64,000 bases of DNA from Daejeonella rubra (lineage in GTDB: Bacteria > Bacteroidota > Bacteroidia > Sphingobacteriales > Sphingobacteriaceae). A program made the position numbers and the translations under genes. The stretch covers positions 62,001 to 126,000 of the forward strand of contig NZ_FNHH01000006.1 in assembly GCF_900103545.1 (NCBI RefSeq). Reading direction: 5' to 3'. Below are positions 17,856-27,109 of the stretch, piece after piece. Each line of letters begins with the position of its first letter. Position 1 is the first letter of the stretch. The notes beneath the pieces were generated by a model. It had not been told where the DNA came from and searched no databases. It saw nothing but the letters and a program-made list of their open reading frames with translations.

Positions 17856-18347
17856 TTAGTTAAACTTAATATTTCCTCTTAATTCTCCTGATCCAACGGT
17901 AGAACTATGGATATTTACATACCATTTTCCCGCTAATAATTGGGCAGCCTGAACATCAGTCAGGGCTATGGTCATTCCATTAAGAAGGCCGGCGCTGCCG
18001 GTTGCAAATCCTGTAATACCAATAGCAACTCCTGAACTCACCAGGTCACTTCCTGTTTCAGAACCATGAAAATGCATATTGGTAGTCGTTGCCGAAGGAT
18101 TACCTAATTGCCAGGTGATTTTGTAAGTGATCATTTTCATTGTGGGATCATACGAAATTTCTGCAGTGCCGGTACCGCTTGTAGTAACTGCAGGCACTTC
18201 CTGAGCACCGCTTAATGTAATTGTAGCCTTTTTTATCAGGCTGACTGGTTCCTCAACTTCATCTTTTTTGCAGCCTGAAAGTATAATTACAGCAAGCATA
18301 ATAAGGGATATTGATTTAATGGAACCAATGAGTAGGGACTTTTTCAT
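17856..18347 (-). CDS. CHRD-domain lipoprotein
   Basis: A 163-residue protein with a lipoprotein signal (hydrophobic stretch ending in LSGC, Cys26) and a CHRD domain: LSGAQEVPAV, MHFHG, LLAGKWYVNIHS and GELRGNIKF are the family landmarks. CHRD domains are beta-rich extracellular modules of unknown ligand. It should be attached to the periplasmic or outer membrane face. Its gene stands alone. Confidence 0.86.
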   Translation of the reverse strand: MKKSLLIGSIKSISLIMLAVIILSGCKKDEVEEPVSLIKKATITLSGAQEVPAVTTSGTGTAEISYDPTMKMITYKITWQLGNPSATTTNMHFHGSETGSDLVSSGVAIGITGFATGSAGLLNGMTIALTDVQAAQLLAGKWYVNIHSSTVGSGELRGNIKFN

Positions 18348-18424
18348 AAATTATTTATTTAGTTTGAAGTACCTACGCAATAAAAATGCGTTTGGTTGTT
18401 TTCAGGAAAGAAAAAAACCGGCTT

Positions 18425-19072
18425 TTAGGAAAGAATCTTTGCTATATCGACAAAACCCTTCTCAAAGGCTTTATCAGCAGGAGTTTTACCATCTTCCATT
18501 TTTGCATTCACATTAGCTCCTGCTTCAAGAAGTACTATCAATAGCTCAATATTTCCATTATGTGCTGCAGAGTGTAGAGGAGTGGCGCCCGACATTTGTA
18601 CAACATTGATATCTGCCCCTGCTTCCAGCAGCATCTTTGCAATCATTGTATAATTAGAGGCAACAGCAGAATGTAAAGGGTAAACATTGTATCCATTTTT
18701 AGATGGGATGTTTGGGTCTGCACCATTTAGAAGCAGTAAGTGCGTAATTTCTTCATTCCCAAAGTAGGAGGCGAGGGAAAGCGGGGTAAAGCCATCCTCA
18801 GAAAATTCATTGATCAATTCCGGATTCTGGTCGAGGGCCTCTTTAACGAAATCAGATTTGCCTAAGGCAGAAGCTTCAAAAATACTGATCGCGGGTACAT
18901 GTTTTAGTAGGATCTCAGCAAGCTCTGGTTTCTTATAATAGCAGCATAGCATGATAGGGGAGATATTCTGACTTGTTTTCTGAGTGGCCAGATGTGTATT
19001 GGCCTCCAGAAGTGCAAGCAGGTCGATGGCATTTCCAGTCTGTATATATTCCTCCAATAAAGCCTGATTCAT
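18425..19072 (-). CDS. Ankyrin-repeat protein
   Basis: A 215-residue protein built of about six ankyrin repeats from residue 30 on; clear repeats read EDGFTPLSLASYFGNEEITHL, GYNVYPLHSAVASN and GATPLHSAAHNGNIELL in parts. No signal peptide is seen, so it is probably cytoplasmic. Ankyrin proteins bind other proteins; no partner is apparent from neighbours. Confidence 0.88.
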   Translation of the reverse strand: MNQALLEEYIQTGNAIDLLALLEANTHLATQKTSQNISPIMLCCYYKKPELAEILLKHVPAISIFEASALGKSDFVKEALDQNPELINEFSEDGFTPLSLASYFGNEEITHLLLLNGADPNIPSKNGYNVYPLHSAVASNYTMIAKMLLEAGADINVVQMSGATPLHSAAHNGNIELLIVLLEAGANVNAKMEDGKTPADKAFEKGFVDIAKILS

Positions 19073-19330
19073 ATCCTGAAATAATTAAATCATGAGTTCA
19101 AATTAATCAATATTAATAAAAATAAATATAATATTCCACTCCTTTACCTGAGTCCCGGCAGTCATCCTAATCTTACTTTTGGATGAAATCAATACTTACA
19201 GATTCAAATCATGGTTCTAATGATGGTTTAATACCAGTTGTGCCTTGTCCAAATTGTTTATGAAAAGGTTTTATAGTACATTAATTGAAAATGAAGGACA
19301 TTCAGAATATCTGTTTATTCTTTATAACAT

Positions 19331-19338
19331 TATATTTG
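19331..19338 (+). promoter_or_regulatory. Probable -7 element of the ftsK promoter
   Basis: TATATTTG matches TAnnTTTG exactly and lies 22 nt before the ftsK ATG. The rest of the 290-nt gap between the ankyrin gene and ftsK shows no other recognisable element. Confidence 0.5.
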
Positions 19339-19360
19339 TCAATATTTAGCAATATATCGA

Positions 19361-21904
19361 ATGCCCTTAAAAGGAAATCAATTCAGGAATGCAAATTCTT
19401 TTCGTGACGAACCTAAATCAAAACCTGCTCCAAAACAGCGTGTTTCGGGTGAGCCAACAGAGGTGTTACCGAGGTTTAAGTTAAATGATGACCGTACAAT
19501 TAAAATAATAGGCCTCTTTTTCCTGATCGTTTCACTGTATTTCATGGTGGCTTTTACTTCTTATTTATTTACCTGGAAGGATGACCAAAGCTATGTGATG
19601 GATGCCAATGGGGGATGGTCCAATTTATGGAAAACCCAGCTCGAATTATCCAAAATGGGCCTGAATCAGCCTGTAGTTCAGAACTGGTTAGGTAAATTCG
19701 GTGCACTATTATCTCATCAGTTTATTTATGAATGGTTTGGTGTAGCCTCCTTCCTTTTTATAGGTGTATTTTTTATCATAGGTTACAGAATGCTGTTCAA
19801 GATCAAGGTATTCTCCATTTCAAAAACCCTTGCTTATTCCTTCTTCCTGTTAATTTTTATTTCAGTCAGTCTGGCTTTTGTTCATGCATTCATTATTGAT
19901 TATCCTCATTATCTGGAAGGAGAGTTTGGATTCTGGACCAATAGGTTATTGCAGGCACAGATTGGAAATGCCGGAATTGCAGGATTGCTTGCTTTTGCAG
20001 GCCTTAGCGTACTGATCATTGCCTATAATATAGATTTTAAGCTTCCTAAACGTACTATAGAACCTAAATATGTGATCCCGGAAACGGATGGCATGAATGT
20101 TCAGCTGGAGGAAGAAGTTATTTATGATCCGGTTGAGTTTAAGCTTCCGAATAAACCTGGACAAACACCAACAGGAAATAAACTGAATCAGAATCTTCCA
20201 CCGGTGGAAGTTCCTGATAATGATATTCCTGAACCTGAAGAACATAAAGCCGTTATTCTTAGTCCCGCGAAAAATGTACCCCTTGAAACAGCACAGCTGG
20301 TTAATGAAGAATTGAAAGAATCTCCTCCGCTAACAATTGAAAGAACGGAAGAGGAGCAGAAATCGTCTGAACTTGTTGAACAGTTTGGTATGTATGATCC
20401 TACGCTCGATCTGTCCAGCTATAAATATCCTACACTCGATCTTCTGGAAAATTACGGATCCAATAAGATTGCTGTTAATGCAGATGAGCTGGAAGCAAAT
20501 AAAAATAAAATAGTTGAGACTCTCAACCATTATAATATTGAGATCGACAAAATAAAAGCTACGATCGGTCCTACGGTTACTTTATATGAGATCATTCCCG
20601 CGCCAGGGGTCAGGATCTCGAAGATCAAAAATCTGGAAGACGATATTGCATTAAGTCTTGCTGCTTTGGGTATTCGTATCATCGCACCCATGCCAGGTAA
20701 AGGTACTATCGGGATTGAGGTGCCGAATCAGAATCCTGAAATGGTATCTATGCGTTCTGTACTGGCAACTGAGAAGTTCCAGAATACAACGATGGATCTG
20801 CCAATTGCTCTTGGAAAGACCATTTCCAATGAGGTTTATATTGCCGACCTGTCAAAAATGCCGCATTTACTTGTCGCGGGTGCCACAGGACAGGGTAAAT
20901 CTGTTGGTATTAATGCGATATTGATCTCCTTGCTATACAAAATGCATCCATCACAACTGAAATTTGTGCTTGTGGATCCCAAAAAGGTCGAATTGACGCT
21001 TTTTAGAAAAATTGAAAGACATTTCCTTGCAAAATTACCGGGAGAGGCTGATGCCATTATTACCGATACAAAAAAGGTAATAACCACATTAAACTCACTT
21101 TGTATTGAAATGGATAATCGTTATGACCTGTTAAAAAATGGTCATGTACGTAATTTAAAGGAGTATAATCAGAAATTCATCAATAGGAAACTGAATCCGA
21201 ATGATGGTCATCGTTTTCTGCCATTTATTGTATTGATCATTGACGAATTTGCGGATCTGATGATGACAGCCGGTAAAGAAGTGGAAACACCTATTGCAAG
21301 GATCGCTCAGCTGGCCCGTGCGGTTGGTATTCACCTGGTGATCGCCACACAGCGTCCTTCAGTTAACATTATCACAGGTACGATCAAAGCCAATTTTCCG
21401 GCAAGATTAGCCTTCAGGGTATTGTCCAAGATCGATTCAAGGACCATTCTTGATAGTGGTGGTGCAGATCAGCTGATTGGCCGCGGAGACATGCTTTTAT
21501 CTACTGGAAGCGATCTGATAAGGATTCAGTGCGCATTTGTGGATACCCCTGAGGTAGAGAGGGTTTCGGAGTTCATAGGTTCACAGCGAGGCTATCCTTC
21601 GGCCTGGATGCTTCCTGAATACATTGATGAAAATGCAGAATCTTCAGCAAAAGAATTTGATGCTTCAGATCGTGATCCTATGTTTGAAGAAGCTGCCAGA
21701 ATGATCGTTATGCATCAGCAGGGTTCTACTTCTTTAATTCAGCGTAAACTTAAACTTGGATATAACAGGGCAGGCAGAATAATCGATCAGCTTGAAGCGG
21801 CACATATTGTCGGGCCCTTTGAAGGGAGTAAGGCCAGAGAGGTTCTGATACCTGACGAATATTCTTTGGAACAGTTCTTGAATACATTAGACAAAGACGA
21901 ATAA
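19361..21904 (+). CDS. ftsK: DNA translocase FtsK
   Basis: An 847-residue septal DNA pump that clears and aligns chromosome ends during division. Four N-terminal helices (about 48-70, 125-150, 157-183, 203-222) are followed by a proline/glutamate-rich linker, the alpha domain (TLYEIIPAPGVRISKI), and the RecA-like motor with Walker A GATGQGKS (near 507) and Walker B VLIIDEFADL (near 624). The C-terminal gamma winged helix (GSTSLIQRKLKLGYNRAGRI) should read KOPS-like sites. The gene is followed 14 nt later by lolA. Confidence 0.96.
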   Translation: MPLKGNQFRNANSFRDEPKSKPAPKQRVSGEPTEVLPRFKLNDDRTIKIIGLFFLIVSLYFMVAFTSYLFTWKDDQSYVMDANGGWSNLWKTQLELSKMGLNQPVVQNWLGKFGALLSHQFIYEWFGVASFLFIGVFFIIGYRMLFKIKVFSISKTLAYSFFLLIFISVSLAFVHAFIIDYPHYLEGEFGFWTNRLLQAQIGNAGIAGLLAFAGLSVLIIAYNIDFKLPKRTIEPKYVIPETDGMNVQLEEEVIYDPVEFKLPNKPGQTPTGNKLNQNLPPVEVPDNDIPEPEEHKAVILSPAKNVPLETAQLVNEELKESPPLTIERTEEEQKSSELVEQFGMYDPTLDLSSYKYPTLDLLENYGSNKIAVNADELEANKNKIVETLNHYNIEIDKIKATIGPTVTLYEIIPAPGVRISKIKNLEDDIALSLAALGIRIIAPMPGKGTIGIEVPNQNPEMVSMRSVLATEKFQNTTMDLPIALGKTISNEVYIADLSKMPHLLVAGATGQGKSVGINAILISLLYKMHPSQLKFVLVDPKKVELTLFRKIERHFLAKLPGEADAIITDTKKVITTLNSLCIEMDNRYDLLKNGHVRNLKEYNQKFINRKLNPNDGHRFLPFIVLIIDEFADLMMTAGKEVETPIARIAQLARAVGIHLVIATQRPSVNIITGTIKANFPARLAFRVLSKIDSRTILDSGGADQLIGRGDMLLSTGSDLIRIQCAFVDTPEVERVSEFIGSQRGYPSAWMLPEYIDENAESSAKEFDASDRDPMFEEAARMIVMHQQGSTSLIQRKLKLGYNRAGRIIDQLEAAHIVGPFEGSKAREVLIPDEYSLEQFLNTLDKDE

Positions 21905-21918
21905 TTAAATATAGAAAA

Positions 21919-22569
21919 ATGAAGAAGTTGTTAATAGGGGCTCTTATTATCATGGGTTCCGGAGTTGCAGCATTTGCACAAAGTGAAGTTAAAGCAAAAC
22001 AAATACTTGCGGAGGTTTCCAAGAAGTATCGTAGTTATGATGTGATAAAAACCGAGTTTTCCTACACACTTGAAAATCCACAGGCTAAGATCAAAGAAAC
22101 TCAGTCGGGAACTCTATTTGTAAGATCAAAGGTTAATAAATACAAGATCATCCTTAAGGGACAAGAATTGATCAGTGATGGAAAGAATCAGTGGACCTAT
22201 CTGAAAGCAGATAAAGAAGTGCAGTTAAGTGAAGTAGATAATTCTTCGGATGCACTTAATCCGGCAAAGATCTTTACCATTTACGAGAAGGGATTTAAGT
22301 CGGTTTATACCAATGATACCAAGCTGAACGGTAAAGTTTTACATAATATCGATCTGACTCCACTTGATGGAAAGCGTTCTTTCTTTAAGGTAAGGCTGCA
22401 GGTTGATAAGTTAAGCAAGCAAATAACCAATGCGGTGATCTTTGATAAAAATGGTAACAGATATACCTATACTATCAAGACCTTTACACCGAATATTAAG
22501 GTGCCTGAATCAACTTTTGCATTTGATTCAAAGCTTTACCCAGGGGTGGAAGTGGTTGATTTAAGATAA
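21919..22569 (+). CDS. lolA: LolA-like outer-membrane lipoprotein carrier
   Basis: A 216-residue periplasmic protein with a signal peptide (cleavage expected after AFAQ). The fold is an unclosed beta-barrel in which SGTLFVRSKVNKYKI, ISDGKNQWTY and the C-terminal FAFDSKLYPGVEVVDLR fit LolA. It shuttles lipoproteins across the periplasm. It is 14 nt behind ftsK, a pairing common in Bacteroidota, and ends at a strong terminator. Confidence 0.88.
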   Translation: MKKLLIGALIIMGSGVAAFAQSEVKAKQILAEVSKKYRSYDVIKTEFSYTLENPQAKIKETQSGTLFVRSKVNKYKIILKGQELISDGKNQWTYLKADKEVQLSEVDNSSDALNPAKIFTIYEKGFKSVYTNDTKLNGKVLHNIDLTPLDGKRSFFKVRLQVDKLSKQITNAVIFDKNGNRYTYTIKTFTPNIKVPESTFAFDSKLYPGVEVVDLR

Positions 22570-22588
22570 TAATTTAAAAATTTATTTT

Positions 22589-22623
22589 AAGGGCTCAGAC
22601 GTATAGCGTTTGAGCCCTTTTTT
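22589..22623 (+). terminator. Rho-independent terminator after lolA
   Basis: A 13-bp stem with one G-T pair (22589-22601 with 22607-22619), a TATAG loop and six T residues. It ends the ftsK-lolA unit. A TTG start at 22610 for the next gene would fall inside the stem, so the ATG at 22640 is better. Confidence 0.9.
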
Positions 22624-22639
22624 GTTATTTTTGGATGAG

Positions 22640-22915
22640 ATGACACTTAGCTATACACAGCACACCCTGGAAAAGCTTGAATCTTTGCTCAAATCACTTG
22701 GATTTAAGTTAAGGTATGAAAGAGGCAATTTTAAGACAGGTTCATGTGTCCTGGAGAATAACAGGGTCATAATAGTCAATAAGTATTCTAACCTTGAAAG
22801 CAAGATCAATGCTCTTGCTGATCTGCTGCAGAGATCTGAGACTGACGATACTTTACTTGAAGACAAGCAGAAAGCTTTCCTATACGAGTTAAAACAATTA
22901 AAATTAGAGCTTTGA
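22640..22915 (+). CDS. Conserved hypothetical protein
   Basis: A 91-residue, charged, probably helical protein beginning MTLSYTQHTLEKLESLL. No motif or domain is recognisable. Related short proteins sit beside metallohydrolase genes in Bacteroidota as far as I recall. It overlaps the next gene by 4 nt (TTGA), so the two are likely translated together. A longer frame from 22610 was rejected because it begins in a terminator. Confidence 0.65.
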   Translation: MTLSYTQHTLEKLESLLKSLGFKLRYERGNFKTGSCVLENNRVIIVNKYSNLESKINALADLLQRSETDDTLLEDKQKAFLYELKQLKLEL

Positions 22916-23676
22916 AGGTTACATTTTTAGGAACAGGAACATCTCAGGGAGTACCGGTGATTGCTTGTGATTGTGTAGTTTGCGTGTCTGCGGATAAGCA
23001 TGATAAGCGATTGCGTGTCTCTGTTCTGATAGAAGTGGAAGGGAAAACGATCGTAATTGATTCCGGACCTGATTTTCGATACCAGATGCTTCGCGCCGGT
23101 GTTAAGAACCTGGATGCTATTTTATATACCCATGAGCATAAGGACCATGTAGCCGGACTTGATGATGTAAGGGCATTTAACTATAAACAACAGTCGGAAG
23201 TTGATATTTATGCCCATAAACGTGTACAGGAAGCCCTTAAAAAAGAATTCCATTATGTGTTCTCCGGAAATAATTATCCCGGGATTCCGCGTTTAAAACT
23301 CAATACCATTGAAGATGGACAGCCATTCCAGGCAGCCGGCATTGATATTATTCCCATTTCGGTGATGCATTTTCAGCTCCCTGTATTTGGTTTCCGCATT
23401 GGCGGATTTACCTATATTACGGATGCGAAAACGATCACAGCTGAGGAAAAATCAAAGATAAAAGGCTCAGGTATTCTGGTGATCAATGCTTTACAGAAGG
23501 AAAAGCATATTTCCCATTTCACACTGGAGGAGGCCCTGGAACTGGCAGCTGAAATCGGAGCAAACAAGACGTATTTAACGCATATCAGTCACCGTTTGGG
23601 CACTCATGCCGAAGTCTCGGAACAATTGCCTGAAGGGGTTTTTCTGGCTTATGATGGGTTGGAGTTGGAAGTCTGA
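22912..23676 (+). CDS. MBL-fold metallohydrolase (PhnP/lipB-associated type)
   Basis: A 254-residue metallo-beta-lactamase-fold hydrolase. It begins with LGTGTSQGVPVIACDCVVC, typical of the PhnP-like branch, and has the metal motif THEHKDHVAGLDD, a later HFQLPVFG histidine and LTHISH near the end. PhnP cleaves cyclic phosphates; many Bacteroidota members have no proven substrate. The start is a TTG overlapping the previous stop. The C-terminal end runs into a 14-nt tandem repeat. Confidence 0.87.
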   Translation: MKVTFLGTGTSQGVPVIACDCVVCVSADKHDKRLRVSVLIEVEGKTIVIDSGPDFRYQMLRAGVKNLDAILYTHEHKDHVAGLDDVRAFNYKQQSEVDIYAHKRVQEALKKEFHYVFSGNNYPGIPRLKLNTIEDGQPFQAAGIDIIPISVMHFQLPVFGFRIGGFTYITDAKTITAEEKSKIKGSGILVINALQKEKHISHFTLEEALELAAEIGANKTYLTHISHRLGTHAEVSEQLPEGVFLAYDGLELEV

Positions 23677-23713
23677 GGTCAGAAGTCTGAGGTCAGAAGT
23701 CAGAAGACTGAGG
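23668..23713 (+). repeat. Tandem 14-nt repeat at the end of the metallohydrolase gene
   Basis: GAAGTCTGAGGTCA occurs twice in tandem (23668-23681, 23682-23695), with a degraded third copy after it. The first copy contains the hydrolase stop codon. Such low-complexity runs suggest slippage in the gap before the tRNA genes. Confidence 0.75.
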
Positions 23714-23745
23714 GATTACAAGACTATTCATTAAACTTTTGCGAT

Positions 23746-23832
23746 TGGTGCCCAGGAGCAGATTCGAACTGCCACACCCGTTAGGGCGCCACCCCCTCAA
23801 AGTGGTGCGTCTACCAATTTCGCCACCTGGGC
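23746..23832 (-). tRNA. tRNA-Leu (anticodon GAG)
   Basis: The minus strand folds as a long-variable-arm tRNA: acceptor GCCCAGG pairs with CCTGGGC, and the anticodon stem CCACT/GGTGG holds the loop TTGAGGG with anticodon GAG. The T arm carries GTTCGAATC. The 3' CCA is encoded. It reads CUC and CUU leucine codons. Confidence 0.95.
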
Positions 23833-23846
23833 AATATTATTGTTTG

Positions 23847-23909
23847 CTGTTATCTGTTGTCTGCCGTGATTTGCTGTTTACAGATAACAGAAAACTGATA
23901 ACAGACAAC
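23847..23909. repeat. Two-part inverted repeat between the tRNA-Leu genes
   Basis: CTGTTATCTG (23847-23856) pairs with CAGATAACAG (23881-23890), and GTTGTCTG (23856-23863) pairs with CAGACAAC (23902-23909). The two pairings alternate rather than nest, so this looks like a small repetitive spacer rather than one hairpin. Confidence 0.6.
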
Positions 23910-23920
23910 CGATTCATTCG

Positions 23921-24004
23921 TGCCCGAAGAGAGACTCGAACTCTCAAGGATATAACTCCAACGGCTTCTGAGACCGCAACGTTTACCAATTTCGCCATCC
24001 GGGC
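23921..24004 (-). tRNA. tRNA-Leu (anticodon CAG)
   Basis: A second class II tRNA: acceptor GCCCGGA pairs with TTCGGGC, the anticodon loop CTCAGAA gives anticodon CAG, and the T arm has GTTCGAGTC. CCA is not encoded, unlike its neighbour. It reads CUG. Confidence 0.94.
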
Positions 24005-24184
24005 AATATTTTCAGGACGTTTCCAGTCATTTTAAATTGCTAAATAATCAACTCTTTTCTATGATTGGAGTGCAAATATATAAGAATTCAGATATAATAA
24101 CGTAGTGATTTTGTATAATATATTCACATCAAACATTCATCCGAAAAGCTTAAATATCCATCTTTTGTAAGAAAATTTAAATGG

Positions 24185-24763
24185 TTACTTTATTTTCACT
24201 AAATCTATCTCTTTCATCAACTCCTCAGTCCTCTTCAATGCCACAATAATCTTTTGATAATGTAAAATATCCTCAAAACTCAATTCCCTTCCTTTACGAT
24301 CTTTTAACCATTTCTGAGCAGGTTGATATCCTCCTATATAAAAGTTCCAGGCTACTTCAGGAACAATTTGAAAATATTGGGTATCATTAATATAAACTCT
24401 TCCCATTGGATAAACAGGGTCCATAAAGGTGACCGTATCTCCATCAATGATTTCGTAATTTTCCTCGAATTTGATTTTGGTTACGATGTTATCACCATCA
24501 ATAGGGTATTGGGTGATGTATTCGTTAACTTCTGCGCTTTCTAATAAATGGATTTGCCTGATTTCACCTCCCAGTTTTACTAGCTTCCAGAAAGTTTCTT
24601 GGTTTTCAGGGTATGGAACCCTTGGGAAATCTATTTTCAAGAATTCTTTATACTTCTCGCGATAGCTAGGCGAATGTAAAACAGCATAGATGTAATCTAA
24701 GAGGTCTATTGGGGCAAATGTGTCAGTGCTTAATTGTTTTTCTGACAGAAAAGCCTGTTTTTT
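24185..24763 (-). pseudogene. C-terminal remnant of a type ISP restriction-modification enzyme
   Basis: An open frame of about 193 codons without a good start codon; a TGA lies at 24764-24766. My translation contains APIDLLDYIYAVLHSPSYRE, FLKIDFPRVPYP, and later IGGYQPAQKWLKDRKGRELS and HYQKIIVALKRTEELMKEID. These are hallmarks of the C-terminal target-recognition part of large single-chain type ISP/type I-like enzymes. The helicase, nuclease and methylase portions are absent. A shorter TTG-initiated frame from 24640 exists, but the homology extends upstream of it. It lies 180 nt beyond the tRNA-Leu pair, a common integration site. Confidence 0.8.
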
Positions 24764-24835
24764 TCAGTATGCTTCAACATTAAAATAATTTGGACTTTAT
24801 CTCTTGTTGGTGCAGACACCAACAAGGGGAAAATA

Positions 24836-26158
24836 CTAAATTCCCCTCAGTACGATCTCAGCAGAATTAGGTTTAGCACGGTATTGTACATAGCTGCCCC
24901 TGGTATCGTGCTGCGGACGGATACGCGTATTCACATTGCCTTGTTTAATCTCTACCTCTTTCCAGGCGGAAGGGATATAGGTCTTTAATGTTAAGGGAAG
25001 GTCATACATCGTCTTATCCAATGAATGGCTAAGTTTTATTACCATATTGTTTTTATTGTCCCTGGTTTTTACAGAAGCATTCATTCTTTCACGTATATAC
25101 TTCGTTGCATCACCAAAAGTGGCGATCCAGAGATCCTTATCTTTGGATTTCATATGCTGAAAATATTGATCAAGGGAGTCGCTGCTGAGCGCTTCCCAAC
25201 CTATGCCATCCACACCATGAATAACCAGGACAAGCCAGATATTATCATTCGCTGCGGTGGTATCGATCCATGATTTCATTTGTGCTAAAGGGGTCTTTGT
25301 GGTTGCACCGCGCTGCCACTGAACATACTCTTTATTGATGGGGCCGGGCTCTTTGCGGCTTGAGCGGTTCAGTTCTACCAGAAAAGGCTCTGGCATCCTG
25401 TTCCGAAGTGCCGGATAGATCTTATGTGCATATTCCATCACACGCTCGTTCTCGGTCCCGTAAGGACCCTCAGCGGAAAAAATATGCTTTGGACCAAGCT
25501 GCTTAAGAATATCCGCTTTGCTCTTTTCGAGCTCATAGAGCATATTTACTTCATCAAGGGCAGCCAGGCGTGCGTGAGTAACAGTATGGCTGGCAAATTC
25601 ATGGCCCTGAGCTGCATATGAACGGATATCGTCCCAGCTGATACCTTTGGCATCATTCACTTCATTATTGCCCTGCTGACCTTCCTTAAACTCATTGTTC
25701 AGAACCTTTTTATATAGCTCATCCATAATGCGGTAAGCTTCTTCCGGCTTGCCCGCATCGATCTGCGCACCCGCGTTGCTGTGATATTCCAGTGTTCCAA
25801 TGTATCCAAGAAAGCCTGCAGCCGAGGCCCTTTCATAGAAATTGTCCTTACTTGTCGGGATCCTCGCAGCTTCCTCTTTAATGGTTTTTACAGGACGACC
25901 AATAAATCTGCCCTGGTATTGGCTGCCCGGGATCTGTCCGGTGATAATAAAAAACGTGGCCGGGATGTTCAGCCTGTTCATAATGGGCAGGGCTTTTCTA
26001 AACTGGTTAACCGAGCCGTCATCATAAGTGATGGAAACAGCGCCTTTTTTTCCATCCTGCCATTTGCTGATCTCCGTCTGCGCCTTAGCCGGCAAATTGG
26101 CAAGAAAAACAATTGAAATGAGCAGGGACAGCCTGTTTATCGTAAAGAGATATTTCAT
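24836..26158 (-). CDS. Secreted polysaccharide deacetylase (CE4 family)
   Basis: A 440-residue protein with a signal peptide (about 1-26) and a NodB-type catalytic domain. The CE4 motif 1 ITYDDGS (Asp46, Asp47) and motif 2 SHTVTH (His191, His195) are present. The family removes acetyl groups from chitin, peptidoglycan or other polymers. A C-terminal beta-rich part (about 370-440) may be accessory. A GH18-like stump directly upstream suggests an amino-sugar polymer as substrate, which is inference. Confidence 0.87.
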   Translation of the reverse strand: MKYLFTINRLSLLISIVFLANLPAKAQTEISKWQDGKKGAVSITYDDGSVNQFRKALPIMNRLNIPATFFIITGQIPGSQYQGRFIGRPVKTIKEEAARIPTSKDNFYERASAAGFLGYIGTLEYHSNAGAQIDAGKPEEAYRIMDELYKKVLNNEFKEGQQGNNEVNDAKGISWDDIRSYAAQGHEFASHTVTHARLAALDEVNMLYELEKSKADILKQLGPKHIFSAEGPYGTENERVMEYAHKIYPALRNRMPEPFLVELNRSSRKEPGPINKEYVQWQRGATTKTPLAQMKSWIDTTAANDNIWLVLVIHGVDGIGWEALSSDSLDQYFQHMKSKDKDLWIATFGDATKYIRERMNASVKTRDNKNNMVIKLSHSLDKTMYDLPLTLKTYIPSAWKEVEIKQGNVNTRIRPQHDTRGSYVQYRAKPNSAEIVLRGI

Positions 26159-26165
26159 TTAAAAT

Positions 26166-26330
26166 TTATTTAATATATTTATTTAAGTGCTTATTCAGTT
26201 CATTCAGCAGGTTCCCATCAGGATCACTAAAGTATTCCCGGAAAAACACTCCTGCAAGCTTATGTTTTTTAACATACCTGCTTTTGAGCTTTGCAGAGCG
26301 TTCATCATCGTAAGTAAACCATAGTGCGAA
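26166..26330 (-). pseudogene. C-terminal remnant of a GH18-like glycosidase
   Basis: A 55-codon frame directly upstream of the deacetylase, bounded by a stop (TAA) just upstream of TTC GCA. My translation reads FALWFTYDDERSAKLKSRYV and continues with KKHKLAGVFFREYFSD and an ending LNKYIK. The pattern of a WxYDD strand followed by K(S)RYV and LAGVFFREY resembles the last barrel strands of GH18 chitinase-like proteins. No start and no catalytic DxxDxDxE motif remain, so it is a relic left by deletion. Confidence 0.6.
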
Positions 26331-26655
26331 TTAACCACGAGTATTGCTGTTTCATTTTAGTAATTCCAAAGGAGCAAATCAGGATTCTCTCCGGATGATC
26401 CTGTTCTGAACCTCTGTTGTTTTCCCCTCCGTATCCTATATTCAGTGATGGAAAGTATGTTCCCTGCTTATTCCGGTTTTATATCGAAGATTTAAAGTGT
26501 CGAGATATAATTGAATGGTCATAACTCAATATTACTAAAATTTCGATTGATATAAATGGTGATGACATCTTTTATTGGAAAGGGGATTTATGATGGATGC
26601 AAGAATATTATATAGCAGTAATTTTCAAAATTGGCATCCAATGTCTCCGCTGTTC
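26331..26655. other. Gene-free stretch
   Basis: No gene is recognisable here. One minus-strand frame stays open for about 70 codons and runs into the GH18 stump in another frame, but the peptide matches nothing I know and has no plausible start. I read it as decayed sequence. Confidence 0.4.
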
Positions 26656-27088
26656 GGGATGTTAGCCTGCACATCCCGTACTCTTAATAAAAGCGGGTTT
26701 AAAACCCGCATCATCTGAAATTCGACATGCCTTGCAGAACATGTCGAATAGCTGAATGGTAGATGTGGATTATTTACCGGTATTTCGGCGCTGAAGTACC
26801 GGTATTTGTTCCATTCTGATCGGCTAGGTTTTGGGCTGAAGCCCGATCTGCAAACCGGATCTTTACCCGGAGCTAAAGCACCGGGCTATTGAGCGATGCG
26901 GCTATCCCAACGCTCAGTATTTTTTATTCAATCATTTCAAAGGCAGTAGCAACTGGTCGCTCAATAGACTCCAGCTTTAGCCGGGGAATAGATTTATCAA
27001 AAATTTCAATTACAGATAATCTAGTACGGTCGCTTAATAGGCTCCAGCTTTAGCTGGGGTTATCGAGTTTGTTCGTTTCCGGGCTTCA
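26656..27088. repeat. Array of REP-like palindromes
   Basis: At least six short inverted repeats follow each other: GGGATGT/ACATCCC (26656-26677), GCGGGTTT/AAACCCGC (26693-26709), TTCGACATG/CATGTCGAA (26721-26748), ACCGGTA/TACCGGT (26776-26803), GGGCT/AGCCC (26833-26844) and CCCGG/CCGGG (26867-26886). A unit of about 35 nt with CGCTCAATAG and CCAGCTTTAGC occurs as two direct copies (near 26957 and 27030) and one inverted copy (near 26868-26895). No REP-associated transposase gene is in the window. Confidence 0.75.
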
Positions 27089-27109
27089 GCCCGATAGATA
27101 GAACATTAA

